Source: Arenibaculum pallidiluteum
Lineage (GTDB): Bacteria; Pseudomonadota; Alphaproteobacteria; Azospirillales; Azospirillaceae
DNA: 64,000 nt
Direction of reading: 5' to 3'
NCBI RefSeq assembly: GCF_017355985.1
Contig: NZ_JAFIQU010000002.1
Span: 1 to 64,000 of the forward strand
The notes beneath the pieces were generated by a model. The model did not search any database. It saw nothing but the letters and a program-made list of their open reading frames with translations, and was not told the DNA's origin. This document shows positions 20,671-29,060 of this stretch, piece after piece (the first letter of the stretch is position 1; each line of letters starts with the position of its first letter). The position numbers were made by a program, and so were the translations under genes.

Positions 20671-20704
20671 CCGGTGCCGCGGGACAGTTCACCCGCGGGA
20701 CCGG
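20671..20704. terminator. Hairpin between convergent DUF2076 and DUF2948 genes
   Basis: A 13-bp stem with one mismatch, CCGGTGCCGCGGG/CCCGCGGGACCGG, has an 8-nt loop. It lies between convergent genes and has no T-run on either side. Confidence 0.45.
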
Positions 20705-20747
20705 GTTCGCGGCGCGGGCCCGGGGCGCGGGGTTCGGAGCGTGGGTG

Positions 20748-21245
20748 TCAGGAGCGGGCGACGCCCGCCGCCGGCTCCTCGAAGAGATGGCAGGGACGCC
20801 GCGCGGTCGGCCAGGGCTCGCCGAGATCCTCGATGCGACAGGTCCAGTCGGGGCCGTCCAGCCTGATGCAGGCCCCGCCCGAGAAGTGCATGACGATCCC
20901 GCCGTCCTCGACGCCGATGGTCAGCAGGTTCAGGATCTGGCTGCGATCACGCAGGTCGACCCCGCGGGTGCGGGCCGCCTCGATCCCCTCAATGCAGATA
21001 CCGCAATGCACGCGCTCGTAGCAGGCGGCATCCTCGAGCCCGGCATCGCCCTCAGGGCGAGGTGCGGCGGTCGCAGCGTCGCCCTTGCAGGCTTCCCAGC
21101 GGAAGCGGCTGACCACCATGGCGAAGCGCCGGTCGGCCGGCAGGTAGCACATCTCCCCGATAGGAACGATGGCGTCCTGGAGGAAACCCGAGACGACCTG
21201 CAGGTCTTCGGCATCGCAGGCGCGGAGTTTCAACGGACGGCTCAT
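20748..21245 (-). CDS. DUF2948 family protein
   Basis: A 165-residue protein with the DUF2948 pattern: LRACDAEDLQVVSGFLQDAIV, RRFAMVVSRFRWE, RVHCGICIEGIEAARTRGVD, ILNLLTIGVEDG and CIRLDGPDWTCRIEDLGEPW. The family is almost limited to alphaproteobacteria and is usually encoded between murA and the hisD cluster. Its activity is unknown. Here murA is 12.5 kb upstream on the same strand, with the chemosensory cluster between them. The ATG at 21245 is the only good start. Confidence 0.9.
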   Translation of the reverse strand: MSRPLKLRACDAEDLQVVSGFLQDAIVPIGEMCYLPADRRFAMVVSRFRWEACKGDAATAAPRPEGDAGLEDAACYERVHCGICIEGIEAARTRGVDLRDRSQILNLLTIGVEDGGIVMHFSGGACIRLDGPDWTCRIEDLGEPWPTARRPCHLFEEPAAGVARS

Positions 21246-21451
21246 AGCGGGCTTTCTCCGGGCATCGGGGATCGTGCAAGGATTTCGGTCCGCGGAGGCG
21301 GGAGTTCAAGACGTGTTGCGGAACTCCAGACCGGCCTGCGGAGGCACTCCGGTGCCGCCACACGGCCGCCGCGCGCGGACTTCGCGTCCGGGCTCCGGCG
21401 CGGCGGCAAGGGGCGGCCGGGCGCGGCCGCCGACAGCGAAGCGCTTGCCGC

Positions 21452-23437
21452 TCAGGCTTTCCTGCCGAGCTCTCCCTCGATCGCCGCGGCAAGATCCTCG
21501 ACGTGATAGGGCTTCGCGAGGATGCGGAACCCCTTCAGGCTCACGAGGTCCTCGCTGTAGCCCGTCGAGAGCAGGACCGGCAGGCTCGGCCGGAGGATGC
21601 GCGCCTCCCGGGCGAGCGTCACGCCGCTGAGATGCCCGGGCATCACGACGTCCGAGAAGAGCAGGTCCACCCTCTCTCCTGCCTTCAGGCGGATCAGAGC
21701 CTCGTCGCCGGTCGGGACCCAGACGACGAAGTAGCCGAACTCCTCCAGGGCGGCCTTCACGACTGGGGCTACGACCGGATCATCCTCGACGAACAGGATC
21801 CGGGCACCAAGCCCCTCGCTGGACCCGGACGCGCGCGTCTGCTCCGAGCCCGGGACCTCGGACGAGCGCGGCAGGATCAGCGCGACGGTCGATCCGGCGC
21901 CCATGCTGCTCTCGACGGTCGCGGTTCCGCCCGACTGCTGGCAGAAGCCGTAGACTTGGCTGAGACCGAGCCCCGTGCCCTTGCCGACGGCCTTGGTCGT
22001 GAAGAAGGGCTCGAAGGCGCGCCGCACCGTATCCGGTCCCATGCCGCTGCCGGTGTCGGTGACGCGGATCTCCACGAATGCGCCGGACAGGCGCTCCGCC
22101 CCGAACCCGTCCAGGATCCGGTTGCGCGCCGCGACCACGATCCTGCCATCCGAGGCGATCGCATCACGGGCATTCACGACGAGATTGAGCACCGCCAGCT
22201 CGAACTGGACGGGATCCGCGAGCACCGGCCAGAGGCCGGCCGAGATGTCGATCTCGAGCTGGATGTCCGCCCGGACGGCCCGCTCCAGCAGGCCGCGCAT
22301 GCCGAGCATCCGATCCCGCACGTCGAAGGTTTCCGGGCGCAGCGCCTGCTTGCGCGAGAAGGCCAGCAACTGCCGCACGAGGCTGGCGCCGCGGTCCACC
22401 GCCTGCCGTCCCGCATCCAGCAGAGGCTCGATGTCCGGCACCCCCTTGGCCTTGCGGCCGAGGATCTGGAAGCAGGCCTGGATCGCCTGGAGCAGATTGT
22501 TGAAGTCGTGGGCCATGCCGCCCGTCAACTGCCCCACCGCCTCCATCTTCTGGCTCTGCAGCAGGGCTTCCTCGGCACGCCGGCGCTCCGCCGCCTCCAG
22601 TCGCAGCTCGGCGGTCCGCTCCTCGATCCTGGTCTCCAGGGTCGCATTCAGGTGGCGCAGCTCGCTCTCGGCGCGCTTGCGGGCGGTGACGTCGCGCAGG
22701 ATCCCGGTCAGGAACTGGTGCCGGTCGGTGTTCCATCCGCCGACCGAGACCTCCAGATCGAACAGGGTCCCGTCCTGGCGGCGGCCGGTCAGCTCGAGCG
22801 AGGCTCCGCGCTTACGGTTCACGGCGGCGGGGCCGCGGGGCCATCGCGCCGAGGCGTCCGGGGCCAGCAGCATGCCGATGTCCCGCCCGACGAGGTCGCC
22901 GGGCGCATAGCCGAAGTTGCGCCGGACGGCGCTGTTAGCCCACTGGATGTTCCCGGCCAGGTCGGTCGTGACGATCGCTTCCGGCGCCGTGTCCACGATC
23001 GCCCTGTACCGTGCGTCGCCCCGCTGGCGCAGCAACTGCTCCCGCGCCACGATCCCCGTCTGGTCGTCCACCTGGAAGAGGCAGAAGCGGCCCTCGGCGG
23101 TGTCGACCGGCCTGACGCGGACGTTGAGCAGAAGAGGCTGCCCATCGGGCTGGAGCGGCGGCAGCAGGTCCGGATTGAGGCTGTGCGAGAAGAAGCTGGA
23201 GGCGCCGGTCAGGAGGGCGTCCTCGACGGCACCGAAGAGACGCGTCTGCTTCAGGTCCGGGAGGACCTGCCACAGCGTCCGGCCGAGCACCTGCTCGCTG
23301 GGCAGTCCGGAGGCCTCCGCCATCCACGTGTTCCATGCGAGGACGCAATGGTCCTGGTCGAGCAGGAACACTCCGAGCCCTAGCTGGTCGATGAGTCCGA
23401 AGGCGACCGGCCCGAGCTTGGGCATCTCCCCGGTCAT
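21452..23437 (-). CDS. Hybrid sensor histidine kinase with two PAS domains and a receiver
   Basis: A 661-residue soluble kinase. Two PAS-like domains cover about 12-125 and 142-260 (APEAIVTTDLAGNIQWANSA), followed by a short coiled coil. The dimerisation domain carries the phospho-acceptor H310 in GGMAHDFNNLLQAI. The ATP-binding domain has NLVVNARDAI, DTGSGMGPD and GTGLGLSQVYG. A receiver domain near 545-655 has acceptor D596 (LLFSDVVMPGH). No membrane segment is seen, so it senses an internal cue, or PAS ligands such as haem or flavin, which cannot be told. It overlaps the CheC gene by 4 nt and is the last gene of the chemosensory cluster. Confidence 0.92.
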   Translation of the reverse strand: MTGEMPKLGPVAFGLIDQLGLGVFLLDQDHCVLAWNTWMAEASGLPSEQVLGRTLWQVLPDLKQTRLFGAVEDALLTGASSFFSHSLNPDLLPPLQPDGQPLLLNVRVRPVDTAEGRFCLFQVDDQTGIVAREQLLRQRGDARYRAIVDTAPEAIVTTDLAGNIQWANSAVRRNFGYAPGDLVGRDIGMLLAPDASARWPRGPAAVNRKRGASLELTGRRQDGTLFDLEVSVGGWNTDRHQFLTGILRDVTARKRAESELRHLNATLETRIEERTAELRLEAAERRRAEEALLQSQKMEAVGQLTGGMAHDFNNLLQAIQACFQILGRKAKGVPDIEPLLDAGRQAVDRGASLVRQLLAFSRKQALRPETFDVRDRMLGMRGLLERAVRADIQLEIDISAGLWPVLADPVQFELAVLNLVVNARDAIASDGRIVVAARNRILDGFGAERLSGAFVEIRVTDTGSGMGPDTVRRAFEPFFTTKAVGKGTGLGLSQVYGFCQQSGGTATVESSMGAGSTVALILPRSSEVPGSEQTRASGSSEGLGARILFVEDDPVVAPVVKAALEEFGYFVVWVPTGDEALIRLKAGERVDLLFSDVVMPGHLSGVTLAREARILRPSLPVLLSTGYSEDLVSLKGFRILAKPYHVEDLAAAIEGELGRKA

Positions 23438-24075
23438 TCCTCGACTTCCTTGCCGTCGAGGTTGTCGATGAAGGATCGGATCAGCTCGCGCAGCGATGCG
23501 AGCGAGGGAAGATCCATCAGGAGCGCGATGTAGCCCTCGATGTCCCGCGCCGAAACCTTGAAATCGATCCGCAGGAACAGGACGGGCTCGCTGGAGGATC
23601 CGTTCTCTGCGTCCAGGATCCGGCTGCCGCTGCCACGGTTCACCTGGGGCAGCGACATCGTCAGGCCGCGCCGCAGCATGTTGGCGACGACCACAAGGCA
23701 GCCATTGAGGATCACGTTGCCGATCTCGGCCAGCGCCTCCTGTTCGAGATCGATGATCTCGTTGAGGTCCATGGCATCGCCGAGGACTGCCCTTACGAGT
23801 TCGAGGCTGTTTGCCTCCGGGAAGATCAGGAGCGCCTGGCCGGAGAAGGGTCCCTGGAACTTCTGCCCGACCGAGACAAGTCCTGCTCCGCCACGCCCGG
23901 ACAGCACCTTCGCTGCCTCGGACCGGAGCAGCAGCTCGGTGCGGGGAACCGAAAGCTGCACCGGCGCCTTGATCATCACGCTGAGGTTTCTGGCGGCACG
24001 CCCGACACCGATGTTCACGATCTCGGTCAGCGCGTCACGCTCCAGCTCCGACAGAGCGAATGCGGGGCTCCTCAT
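23434..24075 (-). CDS. CheC-type phospho-CheY phosphatase
   Basis: A 213-residue protein of the CheC/CheX/FliY family, which dephosphorylates CheY-P. Two active-site-like helices are visible, ELERDALTEIVNIGVGRA and LEQEALAEIGNVILNGCL, each with the E-x2-N pattern of CheC. Two copies fit CheC rather than CheX. The last 60 residues (LRIDFKVSARDIEGYIALLM) form the family beta strand region. It overlaps the response regulator upstream and the hybrid kinase downstream by 4 nt each, so the three are translationally coupled. CheZ is absent, so this is the likely signal-termination enzyme of the cluster. No CheD is seen. Confidence 0.85.
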   Translation of the reverse strand: MRSPAFALSELERDALTEIVNIGVGRAARNLSVMIKAPVQLSVPRTELLLRSEAAKVLSGRGGAGLVSVGQKFQGPFSGQALLIFPEANSLELVRAVLGDAMDLNEIIDLEQEALAEIGNVILNGCLVVVANMLRRGLTMSLPQVNRGSGSRILDAENGSSSEPVLFLRIDFKVSARDIEGYIALLMDLPSLASLRELIRSFIDNLDGKEVEE

Positions 24076-24455
24076 CGGCCGAGACGCTTCAGCCGAAGCG
24101 CCGCACCCGACAGGAACGGCTTCAGCGTCTCGTCCTTCAGAGGCTTCTCGATGAAGGCGGCGTCAAGCGCCCGGGCGCGCGCGATGATGTCGTCCTGGGC
24201 ATTCGCCGAGACGACGGCCACGGGCATGTCAGGGTGGCTTTCCCGGATTCTCGCGATCAGCGTAAGCCCGTCGATGTCCGGCATATTGAAGTCGACGAGG
24301 GCGATGTCGGCGCGGTTCTCGCGGATGAGATCCAGCGCCTCCTGCGCATTCGCGGCCTCGATGAGGGTCCAGTCGGGCTGGATCCGCCCCACGATGCCGG
24401 TCACGACCATGCGCGCCAGCTTGCTGTCATCGACCAAAATGATCGTCCGCACCAT
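24072..24455 (-). CDS. CheY-like response regulator (second)
   Basis: A 127-residue single-domain receiver with acidic pair D9-D10, phospho-acceptor D55 (ALVDFNMPDIDG), the conserved serine in VVSAN and the lysine in FIEKPL. It has no output domain. It is the first gene of a three-gene coupled group with CheC and the hybrid kinase, and is a plausible substrate of both. It is separated from the STAS gene by 125 nt, where a separate promoter may lie. Confidence 0.92.
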   Translation of the reverse strand: MVRTIILVDDSKLARMVVTGIVGRIQPDWTLIEAANAQEALDLIRENRADIALVDFNMPDIDGLTLIARIRESHPDMPVAVVSANAQDDIIARARALDAAFIEKPLKDETLKPFLSGAALRLKRLGR

Positions 24456-24580
24456 CGCCCTCCGGGCTCCCTGCTCCTAAAACCGCGCGTTCCCGGCGCG
24501 GAGCGCATAAAAGCCTGAACGATGAGCACACGCCAGGGTGATTGTAGCCGCCGACCGGGAGCATCTGTCCAGCGTCGGCA

Positions 24581-24829
24581 TCAGGCCTCGGCCTGCGACG
24601 ATAGTGCCGCAGCCACGCGAAGTCGCAGGAACTGGTCCCTGGGAGACCCGGTGAGTGTCGCGCGGGCAGCCATCAGAACCTGGAGCACCGCGGTATGAAG
24701 GCCCTCACATTCCGACCAGTCGACCGGCAGGCCGGGATTGGCAAGCAGCGCCTGCAGCACGATCTCGGCCTCGTCCACCGGACAATCGCCTTTCAGATGG
24801 ATGGCGTCCATCTCCACGAGCACGGTCAC
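24581..24829 (-). CDS. Small STAS-like (MlaB/anti-anti-sigma type) protein
   Basis: An 82-residue protein. The block PVDWSECEGLHTAVLQVLMAA matches the STAS pattern D-x-S-x4-L-x-TA-x-LQ-x-L-x-A, where the serine is the regulatory phosphorylation site in anti-sigma antagonists. Similar small STAS proteins occur in alphaproteobacterial che operons, but their role is unclear. The GTG start overlaps the cheA stop by 4 nt, so production is coupled to the kinase. Confidence 0.65.
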   Translation of the reverse strand: MTVLVEMDAIHLKGDCPVDEAEIVLQALLANPGLPVDWSECEGLHTAVLQVLMAARATLTGSPRDQFLRLRVAAALSSQAEA

Positions 24830-27141
24830 CGCAATATCTCCTTCAGGTCGAGCACGAGCAGCACCTCGCCATTGCCCAGGAGCGTGGTCCCGAGATAGCC
24901 GTGGATTCCCGAGAGAAGACCGTCCATGGGCCGCAGAACGGCGTCCAGCCGCTCTGCGAAGCCGTCCACCTCCACGCCCGCGACTCGACCGTCGACCTCC
25001 ACCACGAGCAGCCGCGCATCCTCGCCAGCGGATCGCACCGGGCTTTCCAGGCCCAGAAGCCGGCTGAGCTCGACCACCGGTATGACCCGATCACGCAGCA
25101 CGAAGACCTCGTGCTCCTTCACGCGCCTGATCTGGCCGCGCGGCAGACGGATCGTCTGGCTCACGACATCCATTGGAACGCCGAGGCGCCGGCCGCCGGC
25201 CTGGACCGTCAGGATGCGGACGGACGAAAGGGTCAGAGGCAAGGCCAGGCGCACGGTGGTTCCCTGGCCGGGCCTGCTCCGGACCGTCACGCTGCCGCCG
25301 GTCTTCTCGACCGCGGCACGGACGGCATCCATGCCGACGCCACGCCCGGAAAGCTCGGATACGGCCTCAGCGGTCGTAAGCCCCGGCGCGAAGACGAGCT
25401 GGACCGCGTCCTCGTCGGTCAGCTCGGCCGCGGCCGCGGCATCCAAAAGACCTCGCTCGACCGCCCTGCGCCTGATCGCGGCGGCATCGATGCCCCTGCC
25501 GTCGTCCTCGACCTCGACGATGATCTGGCCACGGCTCTGAAACCCGCGCAGCGTCAGCGTAGCCTCATTCGGCTTGCCGGCCGTGCGCCGATGCTCCTGC
25601 GCCTCGACGCCATGGTCCAGGCTGTTCCGCACGAGGTGCAGGACCGGCTCGAAGAGCTGCTCGACGATCGCCTTGTCAGCCTCCGCATCCTCGCCCTCGA
25701 GAACGAGGCGCACCGGCTTTCCGAGGCGGTTCGACAGATCCCGGACGAGGCGTGGGAAGGACTGGAACACCTGCCGCAGCGGGAGCATGCGGATCCGCAG
25801 CACGGCACCATGCATCTCGCGCGTCAGACGGTCGAGCGTGCCATGGAGATCCTGGAGGCGACGCACGGTGGCGTCGTCGGCACCGGATGACCGGACCAGC
25901 CATTCCAGGCCGTTCTTCGCAACGGCCATCTCGCCCACGAGCCGCATCAGATGATCAACCCGCGCCTCGTCGACGCGCAGCACGCGCTGCGCCGCGCCGG
26001 TCCTCACCGTATCCTGATCCTGGCCGGCTGCCGCCGTGAGCGGGGCCGAGGCCGCGGATGCTCCGCCCTCGGCCAGGCGGTGTTCGGCCCTGCGGTGCTC
26101 GGCCATGCGGAGGATCGCCGCGGAGAGGATTCTCGGGTCGGCCTTCGCAAGGGCCTCGTCGGCGGCCATCTCCACGGCGCCGACATCGTCCTGCCGGCCC
26201 TCGTAGAGAAGCACGTTGATCACCGCGGCGGCGGCCGAGCCGATCCTTCCTGCGACCTCGGGACGCGGGCAACCCGGCATGTGGAGAAGCCGCACCTGCT
26301 CCGCGATCACCGCGTCGGCGACGGCAGTTCCCTTCCGGACTGCCGGACCTTCGGGCATCTCCAGGTCCAGGGGGACGATGCGCACCTGATCGGAGACGAG
26401 GCGGAAGGCGTTCCTCACGCGCTCCTCCTGGCCGACCGCGAGGGCACGGAACACCAGTGAGCAGGAGAACGGGTCGAACTCCTCCAGCACCGGCCAGGGA
26501 GAGCCGGCCTCGATCCGGAATGCCGCGAGGCCCGGCAGTCCGCGAAACAGCTCCAGCGGGTCGTCGCCGTCGAAGAAGCAGCCCGCGCGCGGTTCATACC
26601 GGATTGCAAGGATGCCGGCACCGGGGCCGGCCTCGCGAAGCAGCCGAAGCGCCTCGCGGCGCTCGCCTTCACCGAAGGCGGCAAGGAAGTCGGCCCCCGC
26701 ATCCGCCGCCCCCGCTTGGGGGGCGGGGCTGCCGCCGTCGCGCACGGCCGGACCGCCCAGCCCTGCGGCGCTGCGCAAGGTGGAGATCAGGCTATCGGCA
26801 TCCCGGTCGGCCCCGTCCGGGAGCTCACCGCTCGCCTCGAGCGTGTCGAGCCATTGCCCGACCTGGTCCAGACAGGCCAGCAGCGCGTCGACGAGCCCAG
26901 CGCCGATCACGGTCCTGCCCTCCCGGATCCCGGCCAGCAGATCCTCGGCGACGTGGAGCATCCGCGTCATGGCGCCGACCTCGAAGAGGCCCGAGGAGCC
27001 CTTGAGCGTATGGAAGGCCCGGAACACGATGGCCGTGCCCTCGCGGCTCTCGCCTTCGCGCTCGAGGACGAGCAGATGCCGGGTGGCCTCCTGGATCAGG
27101 CCACGGCCCTCGTCGAGGAACTGCCGCAGCAGAGGGGTCAT
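24826..27141 (-). CDS. cheA: Chemotaxis histidine kinase CheA
   Basis: A 771-residue kinase that phosphorylates CheY and CheB in response to receptors. The HPt domain has H44 (FRAFHTLKGSSGLFEVG). A long middle region (about 150-380) is divergent and Ala-rich, with no clear CheY-binding P2 domain. The dimerisation helices follow near 390 (RVDEARVDHLMRLVGEMAVAK). The ATPase domain has HLVRNSLDHG, DDGRGID and a G2 box near FAPGLTTAEAVSELSGRGVGMD. The C-terminal CheW-like domain ends VLLVLDLKEIL. It overlaps both neighbours by 4 nt. Confidence 0.96.
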   Translation of the reverse strand: MTPLLRQFLDEGRGLIQEATRHLLVLEREGESREGTAIVFRAFHTLKGSSGLFEVGAMTRMLHVAEDLLAGIREGRTVIGAGLVDALLACLDQVGQWLDTLEASGELPDGADRDADSLISTLRSAAGLGGPAVRDGGSPAPQAGAADAGADFLAAFGEGERREALRLLREAGPGAGILAIRYEPRAGCFFDGDDPLELFRGLPGLAAFRIEAGSPWPVLEEFDPFSCSLVFRALAVGQEERVRNAFRLVSDQVRIVPLDLEMPEGPAVRKGTAVADAVIAEQVRLLHMPGCPRPEVAGRIGSAAAAVINVLLYEGRQDDVGAVEMAADEALAKADPRILSAAILRMAEHRRAEHRLAEGGASAASAPLTAAAGQDQDTVRTGAAQRVLRVDEARVDHLMRLVGEMAVAKNGLEWLVRSSGADDATVRRLQDLHGTLDRLTREMHGAVLRIRMLPLRQVFQSFPRLVRDLSNRLGKPVRLVLEGEDAEADKAIVEQLFEPVLHLVRNSLDHGVEAQEHRRTAGKPNEATLTLRGFQSRGQIIVEVEDDGRGIDAAAIRRRAVERGLLDAAAAAELTDEDAVQLVFAPGLTTAEAVSELSGRGVGMDAVRAAVEKTGGSVTVRSRPGQGTTVRLALPLTLSSVRILTVQAGGRRLGVPMDVVSQTIRLPRGQIRRVKEHEVFVLRDRVIPVVELSRLLGLESPVRSAGEDARLLVVEVDGRVAGVEVDGFAERLDAVLRPMDGLLSGIHGYLGTTLLGNGEVLLVLDLKEILR

Positions 27142-27551
27142 GCCGATGCTCCGGTCAGCACGGCGGCGTGCAGCACGAGCGAGTCCTCGGAAACCGGCTT
27201 GGTCAGATAGAAGTTCGCGCCGGCCGCGCGTGCGGCGTCGCGGTCGTGCTCGGCACTTTCGGTGCTGGTGACGATGGCGGGAAGCGAGCCTATCTCCGGC
27301 TGCGCGCGCAGGGCCCGAAGAAAGCTCAGCCCATCCATCTTCGGCATGTTGATGTCGACGATGACGAGATCGAAATGCCCGGACAGCAGCTTCTCCATGG
27401 CCTCGATGCCATTGACCGCCTCGTCGACCCCGAAGCCGGAGCGCTCGAGCGCCTTCCTGTAGTAGATCCGGATCAACGTGCCGTCGTCGACCACGAGAAC
27501 GCGCCGCGCCGCGCCGGCGCGGCGCCGGTAGGGATGCGTTGCGTCAGGCAT
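27138..27551 (-). CDS. cheY: CheY-like response regulator
   Basis: A 137-residue single-domain receiver with acidic pair D22-D23 (VLVVDDGTLIRIYY), acceptor D66 (LVIVDINMPKMDG), TSTES and the conserved lysine in YLTKPVS. An N-terminal basic extension (THPYRRRAGAARR) of about 16 residues is unusual for CheY. It sits between cheR and cheA with 8- and 4-nt overlaps and is the likely phospho-target of the cluster's CheA. Confidence 0.92.
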   Translation of the reverse strand: MPDATHPYRRRAGAARRVLVVDDGTLIRIYYRKALERSGFGVDEAVNGIEAMEKLLSGHFDLVIVDINMPKMDGLSFLRALRAQPEIGSLPAIVTSTESAEHDRDAARAAGANFYLTKPVSEDSLVLHAAVLTGASA

Positions 27552-28416
27552 CGGAGGGCCCCTCCGGCTTCTGGTAGACGATGGCGTCGGCGAACCGGCA
27601 GACCTGGAACAGCGACGAAATCCTGCTCATCGATTCCGTATGGCCCAGGCAGATGAATCCGCCGGGAGCGAGGGAATCATACAGGTTGTCGGCGGCCTCG
27701 CGGCGGGATTTGTCGTCGAAGTAGATCAGCATGTTGCGGCAAAATATGACGTCGAAGCTCCCGTGGCGAGCCATGGCGTTCCGATCCATGACGTTCACCT
27801 GGCTGAACCTGACGGAGCCCCGGAGATCCTCTGCCAGGAGGTATTGGCTTTCATCGAGTCGCGTGAAGTACTTGCTGACGAGATATGGCGGCAGCCGCAT
27901 CAGAGAGCGTTCGGAATAGATGCCGGCCTCAGCCGCGCGCAGAGCCTCGGTGTCGATGTCCGAGCCGACGATCTCGATATCCCAGGAATCCACCTGAGAC
28001 CAGTTCTCCAGCAGCCAGATGCCGATGGAATAGGGCTCCTCTCCGGTCGAGCACGGCACCGACCACAGGCGGATCGTAGCCCCCGGCCGCCGTCCGGCGA
28101 CGACCCGCTCGAGGATTGCCGAGGTCAGGCACCGAAGCTGGTGGTCCTCGCGGAAGAAATAGGTCTCGTTGATCGTGAAGGCATTGATCAGCTGCTCGAC
28201 CTCCGCCGCGTCGACGAGAAGCCGTGCGAAGTAGGCTGCGAAGGTGCCGCTACCCGTCGCCGCGATCCGGTTGCGAAGGCGCCGGTCGACGAAGTAGCGC
28301 TTGGCGTCGCTGAACGTCATTCCCGTCCGGCGATAGAAGAATTCGCACAAGCGACGGAACTCCTCGTCGTGGATCGGGATCTCGACGGCGCTCGGCGATT
28401 GGTTTCGCGGGGGCAT
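27544..28416 (-). CDS. cheR: Chemoreceptor methyltransferase CheR
   Basis: A 290-residue SAM-dependent enzyme that methylates glutamates of chemoreceptors. The N-terminal helical domain (FRRLCEFFYRRTGMTFSDAKRYFVDRRL) is followed by the SAM-binding domain with ETYFFREDHQL, WSVPCSTGEEPYSIGIWL, IVGSDIDTEALRAAEAGIYSE and FDVIFCRNMLIYFDD, all characteristic of CheR. Length is normal. It opposes CheB, encoded two genes upstream, in adaptation. Confidence 0.96.
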   Translation of the reverse strand: MPPRNQSPSAVEIPIHDEEFRRLCEFFYRRTGMTFSDAKRYFVDRRLRNRIAATGSGTFAAYFARLLVDAAEVEQLINAFTINETYFFREDHQLRCLTSAILERVVAGRRPGATIRLWSVPCSTGEEPYSIGIWLLENWSQVDSWDIEIVGSDIDTEALRAAEAGIYSERSLMRLPPYLVSKYFTRLDESQYLLAEDLRGSVRFSQVNVMDRNAMARHGSFDVIFCRNMLIYFDDKSRREAADNLYDSLAPGGFICLGHTESMSRISSLFQVCRFADAIVYQKPEGPSDA

Positions 28417-28424
28417 GGAAGATT

Positions 28425-29060
28425 TCAGAGCAGCCCATCCCCATCTCGATGCCCCTCGATGCGGGCCATCGCGACCTGCACAGCGAAGGGAACGAACGGG
28501 TCGCCGGCGAAGCGTTCGGCTATGCGGCGCAGCGTCGGCAGGGCATCGGTCGTCCCGACCTCGGTCAGCACGTCGAGAGCGGCTCCACAGGCGTTCGGGT
28601 GCGTTTCACTGTCGAGCATCGCGCAGAGCAATGCCGTCGCAACCGCCGGCGAGAGGCCCCGGGCGATCTCGGCCGCAAGGATCCTGACATCGGAGTCCCC
28701 ATCGGCCAGCAATGCGGGGAGATGGGCCGCTGCGGCTTCCGGCATCGACCGGAGCGCCTCCAGGGCCCCGTTCCGGAGGCCTGCATCCTCCGACCTCAGC
28801 GCTGAGATCAGCGCGAGGGCAGCGGCCTCGTCACCGATATCGGACAGCGCGGCGAGGATTGCCTCGCGCACGGCGGCGTCGCCCTCTACGCCCAGCGCCT
28901 GGACGAGAGCAGGGACGGCGCCCGGACAGGTTGTCAGCGCGCGCGCCGCATGGCGCCTCTGCGCGGGATCGGGCGACCGGAGCAGCGCCCCGGTTTCGTC
29001 GGGCGCGGTTGCGCCTGGGGCCTTCTCCCGGGCCTCAGGGTCTCTTCTGACCAGCGGCAT
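28425..29060 (-). CDS. HEAT-repeat protein of the chemosensory cluster
   Basis: A 211-residue all-helical protein built of about five HEAT repeats, seen as a recurring pattern such as AVREAILAALSDIGDEAA, GLRNGALEALRSMPEAAAA and DVRILAAEIARGLSP. Proteins of this kind act as binding scaffolds. HEAT-repeat proteins occur in some alternative chemosensory operons, where they may bind receptors or CheR/CheB, but this one has no assigned role. It overlaps the cheB 3' end by 26 nt. No signal peptide is present. Confidence 0.8.
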   Translation of the reverse strand: MPLVRRDPEAREKAPGATAPDETGALLRSPDPAQRRHAARALTTCPGAVPALVQALGVEGDAAVREAILAALSDIGDEAAALALISALRSEDAGLRNGALEALRSMPEAAAAHLPALLADGDSDVRILAAEIARGLSPAVATALLCAMLDSETHPNACGAALDVLTEVGTTDALPTLRRIAERFAGDPFVPFAVQVAMARIEGHRDGDGLL

